Shown one piece after another: positions 15,799 to 24,236 of a stretch of DNA of 64,000 nucleotides (within the stretch, counting starts at the first letter, position 1; every line of letters begins with the position of its first letter). Source of the stretch: Acidimicrobiia bacterium (lineage in GTDB: Bacteria; Actinomycetota; Acidimicrobiia; Acidimicrobiales; SKKL01); the NCBI GenBank assembly GCA_041676705.1, contig JBAYRL010000001.1, positions 496,001 to 560,000 on the forward strand. Reading direction: 5' to 3'. The notes beneath the pieces were generated by a model. That model had not been told where the DNA came from. It did not search any database and saw only the letters and a program-made list of their open reading frames with translations. Position numbers and translations under genes: made by a program.

Positions 15799-16515
15799 AT
15801 GAGCAAACTTTCCGAGCTCTTAAACCCCGGTGAACCACTCCCTGAAGGCGACGACAAAGCTCGGGCAGTGCAGACGATGTTCGACTCGATTGCACCTCGT
15901 TACGACTTGGTGAATCGCATCATGACCTTCGGGCTCGACACCCGCTGGCGACGGCGTACCATCGCCGAAATGAATTTACCCACCGGCTCCGTGGTGCTCG
16001 ACATTGCCGCTGGTACGGGAGATTTTTGTCGAGAGCTCGAAGCCTCTGGAATTACTGCCATCGGGGTCGACTTCTCGCTGGGCATGCTACAAAGTGCCCG
16101 CACCGAGGCGTCGTTGGTGCAGGCCGACGCCCTGAATTTACCCATGCCGAACGCCTCGGTCGATGGCGCCACCTGTGGCTTTGCGCTACGCAATCTGGTT
16201 GACCTGGAACCTTTTTTCAATGAACTTGCTCGAACCGTGCGCCCAGGCGGTCGAGTGGCACTAATCGACGTCGGGGTGCCCAATAACCCCATTCTACGTT
16301 TTGGCCATGGCATATATTTTGGCAAAATCGTGCCGATAATTGGCGGTTTGATTTCAAACCCCGCCGCCTACCGCTACCTGCCGAAATCGGTACAGTATCT
16401 ACCCGAACCGCCCCAGCTGTTGGGTATGTTGCGCGCCGCCGGATTCTCAGATGCGACCCATACCTTGTTACCCCCCGGCGCCGCCCAGCTCTTAGTGGGA
16501 ACCCGAGATGACTGA
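15799..16515 (+). CDS. menG: Demethylmenaquinone methyltransferase
   Basis: I start at ATG 15799 (238 residues), preceded by AAGGA; a longer frame from 15694 would run inside the preceding gene. Motifs are MFDSIAPRYDLVNRIMTFGLD, RWRRRTI, the SAM loop VLDIAAGTGDF and LPMPNASVDG, all typical of the UbiE/MenG family. It adds the final methyl group of menaquinone. It overlaps menF by 8 bases (ATGACTGA). Confidence 0.93.
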   Translation: MSKLSELLNPGEPLPEGDDKARAVQTMFDSIAPRYDLVNRIMTFGLDTRWRRRTIAEMNLPTGSVVLDIAAGTGDFCRELEASGITAIGVDFSLGMLQSARTEASLVQADALNLPMPNASVDGATCGFALRNLVDLEPFFNELARTVRPGGRVALIDVGVPNNPILRFGHGIYFGKIVPIIGGLISNPAAYRYLPKSVQYLPEPPQLLGMLRAAGFSDATHTLLPPGAAQLLVGTRDD

Positions 16516-17785
16516 CCTTGGGTTTCATGCCATCACACGCCGCCTAGATCACGATTTTGATCTTTTGCTATTTGCTGGTGACGACGGTTTCTTGTTCGAA
16601 CATGAAGGTGTTGGAGTAGCTGGGCGTGGCGTATTAGAAACCGTTGAGGTTCGCCCCCGCGACCCCAGTGGCGCCCGAGATGACCTAGCCCAGGTGTGGG
16701 CGGCTTTCACGATTGACGACCCGGTACAACGACCAGGTACCGGTCCGATTGCTTTCGGGGCCTTGCCCTTCAACCCCAACGCTTCGCGCTACCTTCGAAT
16801 ACCCCAAATAGTTTTAGGGCGTGATGCCGATGGCACCCGCTGGATTACAAGTTTGCACCGCCTAAACGACCCGGAAGCACCTCAAACCGAGGAAGAAATC
16901 ACCCGCTTCCATCAACGTATTTCCTTAGGCGAAGCGCTCCCGAAGGAAAGCGAAACCGACCCGGGGGCCATTACCGTGCGATCGACGGTAAACCCTAAAG
17001 ATTGGTGCCAGGCCCTGGTGGAGGGCCGCTCACGACTGGGTGAGGGCAAAGAGTTAAGCAAGTTTGTGTTAGCGCGTGAACTAACCATCACCACCGAAAA
17101 CCCGCTTCCCATCACCGTAATCTTGCAGCGTCTACGAAATAATTTCCCCACTTGTTACATCACTTCAGTTGACGGAATGGTGGGTGCCTCACCGGAATTA
17201 TTGGTGTCTCGCAAAGCCGATATTGTACGTTCCCGCCCGCTCGCTGGAACTACGCGACGCAGCCCCGATCCGGTTCAAGATGCGCAGCTAAGCGCACGGT
17301 TGTTAGCGTCAACCAAGGATCGGCACGAACATCAAATTGTGGTTGACATGGTTTATGACAGCCTGTTGCCGTACTGCTCATATCTTGATTGGGAAGCTGA
17401 ACCAACGGTTTTAGGGGTGGCCAATGTGGCACATCTGGCCACGTTTTTGGAAGGTCGCCTGTCATCTCCAGCGGCTGACGCCATCGAGTTGGTAACGACA
17501 CTGCATCCCACCCCAGCCATTGGCGGAACACCAACCGATTCGGCCCTGGCGTTAATTGAACATTTGGAAGGTGATTCCCGCGGAGCGTATGCCGGACCGG
17601 TGGGTTGGGTTGACTATGCGGGTAACGGCGACTGGGCGGTGGGTATTCGTTCGGCTCACATCGAAAACAACACGGCTTCCGTTTTTGCCGGAGTGGGCGT
17701 GGTAGAAGATTCGGACCCTGAGGCCGAACTGGCCGAAACAAGGGCCAAGTTTCAGGCCATTTTACAAGCGCTCTTGCGGCCTTAA
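16508..17785 (+). CDS. menF: Isochorismate synthase
   Basis: The 425-residue chorismate-binding enzyme has KFVLAREL, GASPELLVS, RPLAGTTRR, STKDRHEHQIVV, LHPTPAIGGTP and GAYAGPVGWVD. The HPTPAIGG block is typical of isochorismate synthases (MenF/EntC/DhbC) rather than anthranilate synthase. It commits chorismate to menaquinone. It is coupled to menG, and convergent with menD, whose product takes isochorismate in the next step. Confidence 0.92.
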   Translation: MTDLGFHAITRRLDHDFDLLLFAGDDGFLFEHEGVGVAGRGVLETVEVRPRDPSGARDDLAQVWAAFTIDDPVQRPGTGPIAFGALPFNPNASRYLRIPQIVLGRDADGTRWITSLHRLNDPEAPQTEEEITRFHQRISLGEALPKESETDPGAITVRSTVNPKDWCQALVEGRSRLGEGKELSKFVLARELTITTENPLPITVILQRLRNNFPTCYITSVDGMVGASPELLVSRKADIVRSRPLAGTTRRSPDPVQDAQLSARLLASTKDRHEHQIVVDMVYDSLLPYCSYLDWEAEPTVLGVANVAHLATFLEGRLSSPAADAIELVTTLHPTPAIGGTPTDSALALIEHLEGDSRGAYAGPVGWVDYAGNGDWAVGIRSAHIENNTASVFAGVGVVEDSDPEAELAETRAKFQAILQALLRP

Positions 17786-17835
17786 TGATCTGATGTGAAG
17801 GCCGTTTTAAGCTAGCTGAAGGTCTTTTCAAGCTG

Positions 17836-17857
17836 GGCCCTCTAGCGTGCCAGGGCC
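17836..17857. terminator. Hairpin between convergent menF and menD
   Basis: GGCCCT (17836-17841) and AGGGCC (17852-17857) form a 6-bp GC-rich stem with a 10-base loop in the short gap between the two stops. No T-tract follows on either strand, so it is only a candidate bidirectional terminator. Just before it are two imperfect copies of an 18-base unit starting TGAAGG. Confidence 0.35.
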
Positions 17858-17859
17858 GA

Positions 17860-19629
17860 TTAACCCAGTTGCCAAGCCGAGTGAATCTGGTTGTGTAAGA
17901 CCACATTTTCTTGGCGGTTGGTCTTGGCAATTATGAGGTGCACGCCGTTTTTTGAATTGGCCGTTTCTAACGCGTTTTCTAGCCCTGCAATCGTTGTAAC
18001 TTCAACCGCATCTAGCTGGTGAGCGGCGGCTAACCGTGCCAAATCGACTCCGTGGGGCGTGCCGAAAAGCGTTTCAAAACCGGCAGTGGCGAGCTGTTCT
18101 CCTTGAGGCAGAAACGAGAAAATTCCGCCACCATCGTTATCGATAACGACCATTACTAGATGCAGCGGCCGTTTAGCTAAACCTATAAGCGCGTTGGTGT
18201 CATGTAAAAATGCCACGTCACCAATTAGCAGAGCCGTTGGCGGACCGCTTAAGGCCACCCCGACGGCCGTGGAGGTCACTCCGTCAATCCCGTTCGCTCC
18301 ACGATTAGACAACACCCGGACCCCACTGCGTGGAACGCCATACCATTCCAAATCGCGCACCGGCATGGACGAAGCCACCACCAAGGTTGAGCCTTCCTCC
18401 AGGTGTTCCATCACCGCTCGGGCGATGGCGGGTTCACTCAACTCATCTTTAGCGGACAAGGTGTTGGCAATAGCCCGCGCTGCTGTTTGATCGGCTTCAA
18501 CAAACGATTGGAGCCACGCTTTCTCGGTGGGCATCACCGAGTCAGTTTGGCTGGCCCACTGACGACCAACCTGGTTGGGATCGGCCTCAATAACAATTGA
18601 TGAACGCCGTGCCGGGTCATAGAACCAGCCATCTTCGTCAACTAGCACCCAAGGGGCGGTCGCATCGGCTAGCCATTCGTTCACCAAACGCGAGGCCGGT
18701 AGTTGGCCGAACTGCAAAATCAGCTGAGGCGAGTGGTTTTTGGCGAAAGCTTCGCTCCGCACAAGCATGTCAGCATGGGCGATGGTGGTTCCATCGGGGG
18801 TCCGGCAACCCGAACGCGGATCGGCCAACACCGGCCAGCCCAAACGAGCCGCCAGACGATGCACAATCTTCGGATTGAGCGCCGTACCGCCCACACCAGC
18901 CCCGGCCACAATAACTCCCCGTGGCAACGCTTTGGCGGGATCGAGCCGTAGTTGAGTGAGCAGCCTACGCAGCGGGGTCACCGCGCTTGGCTGGCTAGCA
19001 CTTGGCTCTAGCTTGTGAAACCAAGGCGCGTTTTCGCCCCGTCCTGGTGGAAGTGGACCTGGCTTGCCAACCAAAGGATCGCGAAATGGCAAATTTAGTT
19101 GTACTGGTCCCGACGGAGAGCCGGTAGCTTCCAAAACACAACGGGCAGCCAAACCACGCCATGAACTCGCACTATGGGCATCAGGCACACCGGGGTCAAC
19201 AAACCAACGGGTAGAACGGCCATAAAGATGGGTTTGATCAACGGTTTGGGGGGCACCAAAATGATGCAGTTCTGGTGGGCGATCGGCTGTGATGCAAATC
19301 ATGGGAACCCGAGCCTGATGAGCTTCAACCACCGCGGGGTGTAACTCAACGGTGGCGGTGCCACTGGTGGTGAGCACCAAGGCTGGTTTACCGGTAGCCA
19401 AGCCGTAGCCGAGCGCTGTGAAGGCAGCCGAGCGTTCGTCGTGGTGCACGTGCACGTTGATAGCAGGATTCGCCAAGAGCGCCAGAGCCATGGGTGTAGA
19501 GCGCGAACCGGGGGCAACCACCGCCTCGCTCAGACCGGCACGCACCCATTCATCAACCAAAGTGGCACAAAAAGTGGCAGTCACCGTTTCGGGAACGGTG
19601 TTTTGCATCTCGTCAAATAGCGCGGCCAT
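17860..19629 (-). CDS. menD: SEPHCHC synthase
   Basis: The 589-residue thiamine-diphosphate enzyme has the N-terminal VVAPGSRSTPMALAL, the activating glutamate region HDERSAAFTALGYGLATGKP, a central domain, and the ThDP/Mg motif GDVAFLHDTNAL with the following IDNDGGGIFSFLPQ. It condenses 2-oxoglutarate with isochorismate. TAGGAT lies 7 bases before the ATG, indicating a leaderless message. It is divergent from menH through a shared, symmetric promoter. Confidence 0.95.
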   Translation of the reverse strand: MAALFDEMQNTVPETVTATFCATLVDEWVRAGLSEAVVAPGSRSTPMALALLANPAINVHVHHDERSAAFTALGYGLATGKPALVLTTSGTATVELHPAVVEAHQARVPMICITADRPPELHHFGAPQTVDQTHLYGRSTRWFVDPGVPDAHSASSWRGLAARCVLEATGSPSGPVQLNLPFRDPLVGKPGPLPPGRGENAPWFHKLEPSASQPSAVTPLRRLLTQLRLDPAKALPRGVIVAGAGVGGTALNPKIVHRLAARLGWPVLADPRSGCRTPDGTTIAHADMLVRSEAFAKNHSPQLILQFGQLPASRLVNEWLADATAPWVLVDEDGWFYDPARRSSIVIEADPNQVGRQWASQTDSVMPTEKAWLQSFVEADQTAARAIANTLSAKDELSEPAIARAVMEHLEEGSTLVVASSMPVRDLEWYGVPRSGVRVLSNRGANGIDGVTSTAVGVALSGPPTALLIGDVAFLHDTNALIGLAKRPLHLVMVVIDNDGGGIFSFLPQGEQLATAGFETLFGTPHGVDLARLAAAHQLDAVEVTTIAGLENALETANSKNGVHLIIAKTNRQENVVLHNQIHSAWQLG

Positions 19630-19636
19630 GGCGGAG

Positions 19637-19646
19637 ATCCTAGGTT
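19637..19646. promoter_or_regulatory. Symmetric bidirectional promoter for menD and menH
   Basis: The ten bases ATCCTAGGTT contain TAGGTT on the plus strand (19641-19646), 7 bases before menH GTG 19654, and TAGGAT on the minus strand (19642-19637), 7 bases before menD ATG 19629. The two -10 hexamers share the central TA. Only 24 bases separate the two start codons, so there is no room for leaders or Shine-Dalgarno sequences. Confidence 0.6.
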
Positions 19647-19653
19647 CTAGAAC

Positions 19654-20433
19654 GTGAGTGAGTTAGCGGACACCCCAAAGACATTACACAGCATCACCAC
19701 TGGTAGTGGACCTCGCCTCGTGCTGGTACACGGATTCACCCAAACCGGAAGGTGCTGGGGTGAAATAGGGACCCAACTTAGCCGTGACCATGAAGTAATT
19801 TTCCTTGATGCGCCTGGCCACGGCGGTTCTTCGGAGGTTGAAGTTGATCTGGTAGAGGGTGGCAACCTAATCGGTGAAGCCGGTGGTATCGGCACCTATG
19901 TGGGCTACTCGATGGGCGGACGTTTTGTGTTACACACTGCCCTTCAATCGCCTCATTTGGTACAAGGTTTGGTGTTGGTGGGTGCAACTGCCGGTCTAAA
20001 GAGCAAAGAGGAACGCACTGCACGCCTGGACGACGATGAAACACGCGCTAGACGGATTGAGCAGATAGGGGTTCAAGCCTTCCTGGACGAGTGGCTGGCC
20101 CTACCGCTTTTTGGTGGTCTCAGCGAAGCAGCAGCCGCTCGAAGTGAACGGCTTGCCAATACCGCTGCGGGGCTGGCCTCGTCGTTACGTTTGGCTGGGA
20201 CTGGGACCCAACAACCGAGTTGGGACCAATTACACACCCTCAACATGCCCACCTTGATAATTGCCGGAGCACACGACACCAAGTTTGGTGCGCTTGGAGA
20301 ACGAATGGCTGAAGCCATCGGGTCAAACGCCACCTTTGCAACCGTCGATGGAGCTGGACACACTGCACATCTAGAACAACCCGAAGCTTTTATGGCGCTG
20401 CTGGAGCCTTGGTTAGCCAAACACGGCCTCTAA
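19654..20433 (+). CDS. menH: Alpha/beta hydrolase, probable SHCHC synthase
   Basis: The 259-residue hydrolase has the oxyanion region VLVHGFTQTGRCWG, the nucleophile elbow GYSMGGRF (Ser), the acid in IIAGAHDTKFG (Asp) and the catalytic histidine in GAGHTAHLEQPE. GYSMGGR and the lysine/phenylalanine pattern after the aspartate fit MenH. MenH releases pyruvate from the MenD product. Divergence from menD on a shared promoter supports the assignment. Start GTG follows from the -10 spacing. Confidence 0.87.
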   Translation: MSELADTPKTLHSITTGSGPRLVLVHGFTQTGRCWGEIGTQLSRDHEVIFLDAPGHGGSSEVEVDLVEGGNLIGEAGGIGTYVGYSMGGRFVLHTALQSPHLVQGLVLVGATAGLKSKEERTARLDDDETRARRIEQIGVQAFLDEWLALPLFGGLSEAAAARSERLANTAAGLASSLRLAGTGTQQPSWDQLHTLNMPTLIIAGAHDTKFGALGERMAEAIGSNATFATVDGAGHTAHLEQPEAFMALLEPWLAKHGL

Positions 20434-20497
20434 GAACGGTAAAAGCCAACTTGGCGGCACCTCTGTCATTTCAGCGGCTTAGTCCGCCACTTCAGCC

Positions 20498-20545
20498 ACT
20501 GAGAAAGTCAGACGGTCAGACACTTAGAAAGTCAGACGGACAGAC
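20498..20545. repeat. Two tandem 24-bp repeats between menH and menA
   Basis: Units at 20498-20521 and 20522-20545 differ at only two positions; both contain AGAAAGTCAGACGG. They lie in the 134-base gap between the convergent stops of menH and menA, where I see no gene and no clear terminator hairpin. Confidence 0.8.
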
Positions 20546-20567
20546 ACGCGGCCGCTCAGCCACGAAG

Positions 20568-21440
20568 TTAACCGCTCACCCACACACCAAGTGCCAGCAG
20601 CACCCCCACCAGCAGCTGCACGCGGCCAGTCATAGCTAACACAGGGATTAGGGCAGGCCCCCGAGCCCCTTCTAAGACCGCCAACACAGGCTTGCGCGCA
20701 AAAGGAATAGCGGCCAGGGCCGCCACAGCACCAATACGGCCAAACGCCGCTATGGGCGGGACCATGATAAATGGCAACATCATCAAGATCAGGTACAAAA
20801 CTCGGGTGCGCTTGTCCCCTAGTCGTACTGCCAAGGTACGTTTGCCAGCACCGTTATCGCCCGGAATATCACGCAGGTTGTTAATCACCAACAAGGCAGT
20901 GGCTAGAACGCCAACCGGAACCGCTAATGCCACCGACAACCAGGTGATAGTTCCGGTGTGGACATAGGTGGAGCCGATAGTGGCCACCAAACCAAAGAAC
21001 ACGAACACGAACAATTCGCCAAAACCTGAGTAGCCGTACGGACGTGGCCCACCGGTGTAGAACCAAGCCGCGGCTATAGCAAAGAGGCCCACTAAAATAA
21101 GTTCCCAACCCACCGCGGCTGCCAGAGCTAGACCCGCCAGGGCCGCCACACCAAAAGAGTAAAACGCAGCGCGTTTTACTTCACGAGGAGACTTGAGACC
21201 TGACCCCACCAAACGGATTGGGCCCACTCGCTTGGCATCATCGTCAGTTCCCCTGACCCCGTCGCTGTAGTCGTTGGCGTAGTTCACCCCAACTTGAAGT
21301 GCCAGCGACACCACCATGGCTGCCACGGCCCTCCAAGCCACCACCGGCGCCACTCCCACCGCCGCTGCGGTTCCTACTGCTACCGGCACAATAGCGGCCG
21401 GCAAAGTTCTGGGCCGTGCCCCTTCAACCCAAGGGTTCAT
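20568..21440 (-). CDS. menA: 1,4-dihydroxy-2-naphthoate polyprenyltransferase
   Basis: The 290-residue UbiA-family membrane protein has about eight to nine hydrophobic helices. The first aspartate-rich motif appears in NYANDYSDGVRGTDDD followed by RVGPIRLVGSG, a MenA pattern; the second is in NNLRDIPGDNGAGKRTL. It attaches the isoprenoid chain to DHNA at the membrane. GGAG lies 7 bases before the ATG. It is divergent from menE. Confidence 0.94.
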   Translation of the reverse strand: MNPWVEGARPRTLPAAIVPVAVGTAAAVGVAPVVAWRAVAAMVVSLALQVGVNYANDYSDGVRGTDDDAKRVGPIRLVGSGLKSPREVKRAAFYSFGVAALAGLALAAAVGWELILVGLFAIAAAWFYTGGPRPYGYSGFGELFVFVFFGLVATIGSTYVHTGTITWLSVALAVPVGVLATALLVINNLRDIPGDNGAGKRTLAVRLGDKRTRVLYLILMMLPFIMVPPIAAFGRIGAVAALAAIPFARKPVLAVLEGARGPALIPVLAMTGRVQLLVGVLLALGVWVSG

Positions 21441-21569
21441 GCTGGGGCTCCGGCGGCTGTCATATCCTCACCAAAGGCGGTGCCAGCATGGTCAAATAGT
21501 TTGTCGCGGGCATACGATCTCACTAGGTGAGTGTGGCCCGTAAGATGAGACGAGTTCAATCTCAGCCTC

Positions 21570-21575
21570 TAGCCT
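21570..21575 (+). promoter_or_regulatory. Putative leaderless -10 box of menE
   Basis: TAGCCT is followed by 7 bases and the GTG at 21583. The in-frame GTG at 21577 would be only one base from the hexamer, so this spacing selects the second GTG as start. Confidence 0.45.
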
Positions 21576-21582
21576 TGTGGCG

Positions 21583-22722
21583 GTGCAAAGACTTGTAGCC
21601 CTATACGGTCCACCGTCGATGGCGTGGGTTCGTCAACTTGAACGCCTTTGGGAAGATGGCGATGCGGTGTTACCAATTGACCATCGGTTGCCAAGTGTGG
21701 CTCGCGATCAGTTATTGGCGACCATGGCGCCCGCCGAAATCATCGAGATTTCGGAGAATGGCACCATCACTTCAAACAAATGCCACAACGGACGTCCGGT
21801 CTCGCCAGGTGACGCCCTGGTTATGGCCACTAGCGGCACCACCGGCCACCCCAAAGGAGTGATCCTCACCCACCAGGCGGTCAAAGCATCGGCACTAGCA
21901 ACCTCAAAACGGCTCAACGTTGATGTCGAGGTCGATCGTTGGTTAGCTTGCTTGCCTTTTAGCCACGTGGGCGGATTGTCGGTGGTCACCCGGGCTCTTC
22001 ACACCAACACGGCGCTGACTGTGCATGCTGGTTTTGATGCCACGGCCGCTATGTCGGCCGCGACCCAAGGGGCCAACCTGGTTTCATTGGTTGCAACCGC
22101 GCTTGGCCGTGTTGATCCAAGTGTTTTCAAACGGATTGTGTTGGGTGGTTCAACACCGCCAACGAACCTGCCCGACAATGTGGTTACCACCTATGGCATG
22201 ACCGAAACTGGCAGTGGCGTGGTGTACGACGGCTTACCTCTCGATGGGGTGGAAATCCGCGTTGTCGACCAAGAAATACAGCTTCGTGCCCCCATGATGT
22301 TGCGTGGTTATCGTGACGGTACTCATCCCTTCACGAACGATGGCTGGCTAAAGACAGGTGACCAAGGAGACCTGGATACTGCCACGGGACGTCTCAGCGT
22401 TACTGGACGGTCGAGCGAGCTAATCATCACCGGAGGCGAAAACGTTTGGCCCACGCCAGTGGAAACCCGTTTGGAGGCCCATCCAGCGGTGCGCGAGGCC
22501 GCCGTTTTTGGTGAGCCCGATCCAGAATGGGGTGAAAGGTTAGTGGCTTTGGTGGTGTGGGAGACTGGCCACTCCCCTGTCTCCCTTGCTGAGATTCGAG
22601 CCTTCGTTAAAGAGGCTCTGCCCACGTACTGCGCACCAAAAGAACTGCGTAGCGTGGCAGCCCTACCACGCACCGCGATTGGCAAACTGGCCCGCCACAG
22701 TCTGCCGTCACGTTCAAACTAG
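21583..22722 (+). CDS. menE: O-succinylbenzoate-CoA ligase
   Basis: The 379-residue enzyme is short for the adenylate-forming family, as MenE is. Motifs are MATSGTTGHPKGVILTH, TTYGMTETGSG, LKTGDQGDLD, GRSSELIITGGENVWP and the catalytic lysine in RTAIGKLARH. It activates OSB to OSB-CoA. Its place beside menA supports MenE over a general acyl-CoA ligase. OSB would come from MenC at 54964-56178. Two GTG starts (21577, 21583) are possible. Confidence 0.92.
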   Translation: MQRLVALYGPPSMAWVRQLERLWEDGDAVLPIDHRLPSVARDQLLATMAPAEIIEISENGTITSNKCHNGRPVSPGDALVMATSGTTGHPKGVILTHQAVKASALATSKRLNVDVEVDRWLACLPFSHVGGLSVVTRALHTNTALTVHAGFDATAAMSAATQGANLVSLVATALGRVDPSVFKRIVLGGSTPPTNLPDNVVTTYGMTETGSGVVYDGLPLDGVEIRVVDQEIQLRAPMMLRGYRDGTHPFTNDGWLKTGDQGDLDTATGRLSVTGRSSELIITGGENVWPTPVETRLEAHPAVREAAVFGEPDPEWGERLVALVVWETGHSPVSLAEIRAFVKEALPTYCAPKELRSVAALPRTAIGKLARHSLPSRSN

Positions 22723-22792
22723 GCCAGAAGCTGACCTGTGTTCAGGCTGCGATTAGCTGTTTAGTGGAGCTAACGCCGACGTAAACGCAGCA

Positions 22793-23545
22793 CTAACCAC
22801 GCCCGCCTAGGAGTGAACCACCATCCACCACAATTGTTTGTCCGGTAATCCAAGCGGCCATATCGCTGGCCAGGAACAATGCAGCATTCGCAATGTCATC
22901 TGGTTCACCAAGTCGGCCCAGTGGAGTGCCTTTGGCTAGTTCGGCTTCATTAGCTTCCCACAAAGCACGTGCCATATCAGTCTTAACTAAACCGGGGGCA
23001 ATTGCATTCACACGGGTGCTTGGTGCCAATTCACCGGCCAAAACTCTCGTTAGGTGCATCAGGGCAGCCTTGGTGTTGTTGTAGATACCAATGGAGGAAC
23101 CAGCACTGAAGCCGCCCACCGACGCGATGTTAATAATCGTGCTACCCGGGCGATTTTGCATCGACTTGTGCCAAGTGTGATGCGACCAAACCAAAGGGCC
23201 ACGCAGGTTCACCTCAAAGGTCTTTTGCCAGCGATCAATATCAATATCCACCGACCGGCCCATATAGGGGTTAGTGGCGGCGTTGTTGACCAAAATATCA
23301 ACGGCACCAAAGCGGTCAATTGTGGCTTCGATACAGGCTTCGGCAGCCTCGGGGTCACCGGCGTGAGCAGCAAAGGTCGAAGTTTCACCTTCAATCCCAG
23401 CAGCCGCCTCGTCGAGGGCTTCTTGTTTGCGCGATGACAACATCACACTGGCCCCACGTTCCGCATACATGGAAGCAATGGCCAATCCAATGCCCTTGGA
23501 AGCCCCGGTTACGAGGGCAACTTTACCTTGAAGAAGTTTGTCCAT
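22793..23545 (-). CDS. Short-chain dehydrogenase/reductase
   Basis: The 250-residue classical SDR has the cofactor motif VTGASKGIGLA (TGxxxGxG), NNAATNP, the catalytic serine in NIASVGGFS and YNNTKAAL (Tyr-x3-Lys), ending WITGQTIVVDGGSLLGG. An arginine in LSSRKQEAL after the second strand suggests NADPH use. It resembles FabG-like 3-oxoacyl reductases, but the substrate is unknown. TATGCT lies 7 bases before the ATG (leaderless layout). Confidence 0.9.
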   Translation of the reverse strand: MDKLLQGKVALVTGASKGIGLAIASMYAERGASVMLSSRKQEALDEAAAGIEGETSTFAAHAGDPEAAEACIEATIDRFGAVDILVNNAATNPYMGRSVDIDIDRWQKTFEVNLRGPLVWSHHTWHKSMQNRPGSTIINIASVGGFSAGSSIGIYNNTKAALMHLTRVLAGELAPSTRVNAIAPGLVKTDMARALWEANEAELAKGTPLGRLGEPDDIANAALFLASDMAAWITGQTIVVDGGSLLGGRG

Positions 23546-23552
23546 CTGCTAG

Positions 23553-23558
23553 AGCATA
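23553..23558 (-). promoter_or_regulatory. Putative leaderless -10 box of the SDR gene
   Basis: Minus-strand TATGCT is followed by exactly 7 bases and ATG 23545. No Shine-Dalgarno sequence is visible. It lies between the SDR and the preceding nitroreductase stop at 23574. Confidence 0.5.
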
Positions 23559-23573
23559 GATGCCCCGCGTCGG

Positions 23574-24182
23574 CTAATTCGACCAATTACCTCGATGGAT
23601 CACTTCGTCCGTGGATCGTCGGCGGCGCTTCGCCGACCGGCCCGGACTTTGTTGCCGTGCCGGATAGCCAATCGCGATGGCACCCAAGGCCACTAGGTGC
23701 TCAGGCACGGCAAAGGCCTTCAATATCTGGTCCTCACGATCGAAGAGGCCGAAAAACAAGGCCCCTAAACCTTTGTCCACCACCGCATGCAACAAGGTCA
23801 TAGTGGCGAATGCGGTATCGACCGTCCAATAAGGGGTTCGCCAGTGTTCGGTGCCAGCACCAAGGCCAGTTTTAGCCTTGTCAGCTTCGCCGTAGCGACC
23901 CACATACATTGCTGGATCGGCCAACGGAATTATCAACACCGGAGCGTCGAGCAAATGAGGCCAACGAAAACTTTGGCGCTTTTCAGACGGCAACGAAATA
24001 TCCCAAAACCGAGCGGTCTCTTCGGCACCTTCTAGAACCAAAAAATGCCAACCCTGGGTGTTGCCAGCCGAAGGTGCTCGAGTGGCTAGGTCGATCAACT
24101 CGTCAACCAAGTCCGGGTCAACTTGGCGATCACTAAAAGCGCGCACCATGGCCCGTTTGGCGACCACCCGCTCAAATTCCAT
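23574..24182 (-). CDS. Nitroreductase-family FMN oxidoreductase
   Basis: The 202-residue protein shows the nitroreductase pattern: MVRAFSDRQVD at the N-terminus (arginine contacting FMN), RAPSAGNTQGWHFLVL, a middle helix TAFATMTLLHAVVDKGLGALF, and VALGAIAIGYPAR near the end. Such enzymes reduce quinones, nitro compounds or act in cofactor metabolism using NAD(P)H; the substrate is unknown. The last 25 residues are strongly basic (GRSAKRRRRST). An alternative start lies at the second methionine. Confidence 0.85.
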   Translation of the reverse strand: MEFERVVAKRAMVRAFSDRQVDPDLVDELIDLATRAPSAGNTQGWHFLVLEGAEETARFWDISLPSEKRQSFRWPHLLDAPVLIIPLADPAMYVGRYGEADKAKTGLGAGTEHWRTPYWTVDTAFATMTLLHAVVDKGLGALFFGLFDREDQILKAFAVPEHLVALGAIAIGYPARQQSPGRSAKRRRRSTDEVIHRGNWSN

Positions 24183-24236
24183 GGCGAACCCGCTTAAGTT
24201 CCGTCTCGCAAAGCGGCTATTGCACCGAAGTGCGGC

